Under the pieces are notes generated by a model, which saw only the letters and a program-made list of their open reading frames with translations, was not told the origin of the DNA and made no database searches. DNA of 64,000 nt, taken from NCBI RefSeq assembly GCF_014648815.1, contig NZ_BMRV01000013.1, positions 1-64,000 of the forward strand. Direction: 5' to 3'. This document shows positions 62,247-64,000 of this stretch, in pieces; position 1 is the first letter of the stretch; the number at the start of each line of letters is the position of its first letter. Position numbers and translations under genes: made by a program. The stretch comes from Streptomyces flaveolus (lineage in GTDB: Bacteria; Actinomycetota; Actinomycetes; Streptomycetales; Streptomycetaceae).

Positions 62247-62729
62247 GAGCAGCCGGACCCGTGCCGCGTCCTCGTCGACGGCCGCCTTGGCGCGGGGGTG
62301 GCTGTGCAGCAGTGTCCGCGACGCCTTGGGGGAGAGCACCACACCGCCCGCGGCCAGGGTGCGCACCAGGTTGGCGAGTTGCTCCGGCTCGGTGTCCTTG
62401 AGCAGGAAACCGGCCGCGCCGGAGTGCAGCGCGGTCAGGATGTACTCGTCGGCGTCGAACGTGGTCAGCATCGCCACCACCGGAGCGTCCGGCGTCGTCC
62501 GCAGCTCGCGCAGGACGGTGAGCCCGTCGACGTCCGGCATCCGGATGTCCAGCAGCAGCACGTCGGGCCGCTCCCGGCGGACCGTCTCGACGGCTTCGCC
62601 GCCGCCGGCGGTCGCGACGACCTCGATGTCGTCGGACGCGCCCAGGATGAGTTCGAAGCCCGAGCGGACCAGTGCCTCGTCGTCGACCACCACTACCCGG
62701 ATCACGTGCTCCGCCTCACCTTCATTCAT
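62247..62729 (-). pseudogene. NarL/FixJ-type response regulator, output domain lost
   Basis: ATG 62729 (or GTG 62705). The receiver domain is complete: acidic pair Asp16-Asp17 (VVVVDDEALV), phospho-acceptor Asp61 (DVLLLDIRMPDVDGL), Thr90 and Lys111 (GFLLKDTEP). The linker (LSPKASRTLLHSHPRA) ends after AARVRLL, where the LuxR-type HTH should begin. The frame then runs into unrelated sequence. It is truncated, and no histidine kinase is nearby. Confidence 0.75.
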
Positions 62730-62907
62730 GCCGTCCGGCCCATGCCGACTCGACCCTAAAGCCCCGATCGGTCCCGGTGGCCCGTCGAGCGGCAGCTCCA
62801 GCCACACGGCGGGGCAGTACCCACCAGTCGGCAGGGACACGGCAGCCTTCTGCCGGATAGTCCATGATCGGCCCGGTCTCCAGCCTGAGGGTCATGACCC
62901 ATCACCT

Positions 62908-63710
62908 AGGACTTGTCCGGGCGATCACGTGCGGAGCCAGATGGTAGGGGCTGCGACGGTGGCGGTGCCGAGGAAGACATGGCCGCGTTTGTCGTAGCGA
63001 GTGGCGACGGCCCGGGACTGTTTCAGACGGTTGATCGCCCGCTCGACGGTGTTGCGCTCCTCGTAGCGGTGCTCGTCGGAGCCTGGCGGCCGTCCGCCGC
63101 GTGAGCCGTTGCGCAAGCGGGCGGCCTGGCTGTCGGTCTTCTCCGGGATGGTGTGGCGGATCCCCCGCCGTCGCAGGTACCTACGAACGGGGCCGTTGCT
63201 GTAGGCCTTGTCGGCGGCGAGGCTGACCGGCTTCTTGCGTGGTCGTCCCGGGCCAGGTCTGGGCACGCGGGTCTTCTCCAGGACCGGCTTGAACTGGTTG
63301 CAGTCTGCCCACTGCCCTGGAGTGACGATCAGGGACAACTCGCTGCAGCGGCCGTCCGCGCTCAGGTGGAGCTTGCTGGTGAACCCACCCCGCGAGCGGC
63401 CCAGGCCCTCACCTCCAGCACCACCTCCACCAGGCGGGCGACGAGGCTCTGCCACGGCGTCTCGGCCTGGTGTTCCATCTCTTCGGCCCCCTTTGATCCC
63501 GGAGCCGGAGGCGGTCGGTGCGGGCGCCGGCCGCATGCTGGTGCGCGCGGACAATGGTGGAGTCGACCGAGATGTCCCAGTCGATCTCGCCTGCGGCGTC
63601 GGCCGCGGCCTGGACCTGCTGGAGCAGACGTTCCCAGGTGCTCTCCGGCCGAACAGGGGGCGCTCCTGCTATTCCTCGTACGACAAATCTCCAGTCCATG
63701 CCTGCGCACC
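62908..63710 (-). mobile_element. IS5-type insertion element, 5'-truncated, transposase frameshifted
   Basis: The 3' end of the element begins at 62908 with TAGGACTTGTCCGGGCGATCA, as at 48087-48110. The transposase C-terminal half (GRSRGGFTSKLHLSADGRCS, VSLAADKAYSNGPVRRYLRR, YEERNTVERAINRLKQSRAV) is intact to a stop at 62925. The middle part (EIDWDISVDSTIVRAHQHAA), with the first catalytic Asp, is in another frame with a break near 63440-63490. The N-terminal DNA-binding part is missing. It is not autonomous. Confidence 0.85.
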
Positions 63711-63713
63711 GGA

Positions 63714-64000
63714 TCAGCCGGCCCGCGGATGATCGAACAGCGGTCCTGTGCCGCAGCACACGCGCCGCAGGGCCGCCGGTGTGAGTTCGGCGAGGGTCGG
63801 GTAGCCGTCCACGGCCATGATCAGGTCGGCTTCGGCGAGCAGTGCGCGCAGGACGTGGGCCACGCCGTCCGTGCCACCGAGGGCCAGGCCGTAGACGTAG
63901 GGGCGTCCGACGCCGACGGCCGTGGCGCCGAGTGCGAGGGCCTTGACGATGTCCGCACCGGAGCGCACTCCGGAGTCGAAGAGGACGGGGAGTCCTTCGG
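63714..64000 (-). CDS. FMN-dependent alpha-hydroxy-acid oxidase, C-terminal part (continues off the right edge)
   Basis: [20 protein letters not shown] and [20 protein letters not shown] form the C-terminal FMN-phosphate-binding signature of lactate/glycolate oxidases (DSGVRxGxDxxKALALGA, then GRP). It is followed by [20 protein letters not shown]. Enzymes of this family oxidise L-2-hydroxy acids to keto acids; the lactate 2-monooxygenase group fits best. The stop is at 63714, directly next to the truncated insertion element. The 5' part is outside the window. Confidence 0.85.
   Translation of the reverse strand, partial: EGLPVLFDSGVRSGADIVKALALGATAVGVGRPYVYGLALGGTDGVAHVLRALLAEADLIMAVDGYPTLAELTPAALRRVCCGTGPLFDHPRAG

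Noticed and set aside
1-64000. CRISPR arrays, rRNA genes, a polyketide or NRPS cluster, prophage structural genes
   Set aside because: Looked for and not seen; repeats are confined to IS ends, operators and the duplicated blocks described.

Overview
The window is very GC-rich, with GC-biased third codon positions, GTG and TTG starts and GTGA/ATGA gene overlaps. Its gene families (lamin-tail secreted proteins, ABATE/CGNR regulators, DUF5959-type proteins, plasmid replication-relaxation proteins, an actinobacterial Ku relic) point to a Streptomyces or close relative. The many gene fragments, insertion-sequence scraps, frameshifted genes and plasmid-type genes suggest a chromosome arm or a large linear plasmid rather than a conserved core. 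Some single-base frameshifts could be assembly errors; these are marked gene by gene.

Region by region. 0-1.1 kb: relics of an IS5-type transposase and of an arsenic locus (arsC scrap joined tail to tail with a 5'-truncated thioredoxin reductase). 1.4-6.5 kb: SulP anion transporter and divergent MerR regulator around a 24-bp palindrome, a small membrane protein, a frameshifted nhaA antiporter, a transposase tail, and a gene broken by an in-frame TAG. 6.5-10.3 kb: a coupled set with two tandem paralogous membrane-anchored proteins, a long hairpin and a secreted protein. 10.7-15.8 kb: a probable TetR regulon in which one regulator faces two near-identical promoter/operator modules, one for an MFS exporter plus dithiol oxidoreductase, the other for an SDR enzyme. 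16-19.7 kb: ATP-dependent DNA ligase relic and hypothetical genes, including a coupled HTH operon. 19.7-22.8 kb: an unusual glycine-type tRNA gene with its own -10 box and terminator, a lamin-tail protein, a secreted protein/lipoprotein pair and a degraded secreted protein. 22.8-29.3 kb: HNH and HIT relics and hypothetical, partly plasmid-type genes.

29.3-32.6 kb: a two-gene operon coding for a fused acyltransferase-aminotransferase and a CdsA-like membrane cytidylyltransferase, with a ferredoxin reductase (FprA) relic upstream; this is the best candidate for an undescribed pathway. 32.9-44.4 kb: truncated MerR, SUKH protein, plasmid-type genes, a TetR/methyltransferase pair with its operator, an Mrr-like endonuclease relic, decayed TOPRIM-type and replication-relaxation genes, and a small monooxygenase-like gene enclosed by 39-bp inverted repeats. 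44.6-52.4 kb: ABATE regulator with metallo-hydrolase and NTF2-like genes, Ku relic, secreted proteins, and a quinone-oxidoreductase-type gene with its divergent LysR regulator. 52.4-59 kb: a partial copy of the 20.7-22.8 kb block cut by an IS630 scrap, an aminoglycoside nucleotidyltransferase, two 5'-truncated SUKH genes back to back, and a Doc-type toxin relic. 59-64 kb: YdcF-family protein, frameshifted membrane acyltransferase, truncated response regulator, truncated IS5-type element, and the 3' end of an alpha-hydroxy-acid oxidase that runs off the window.
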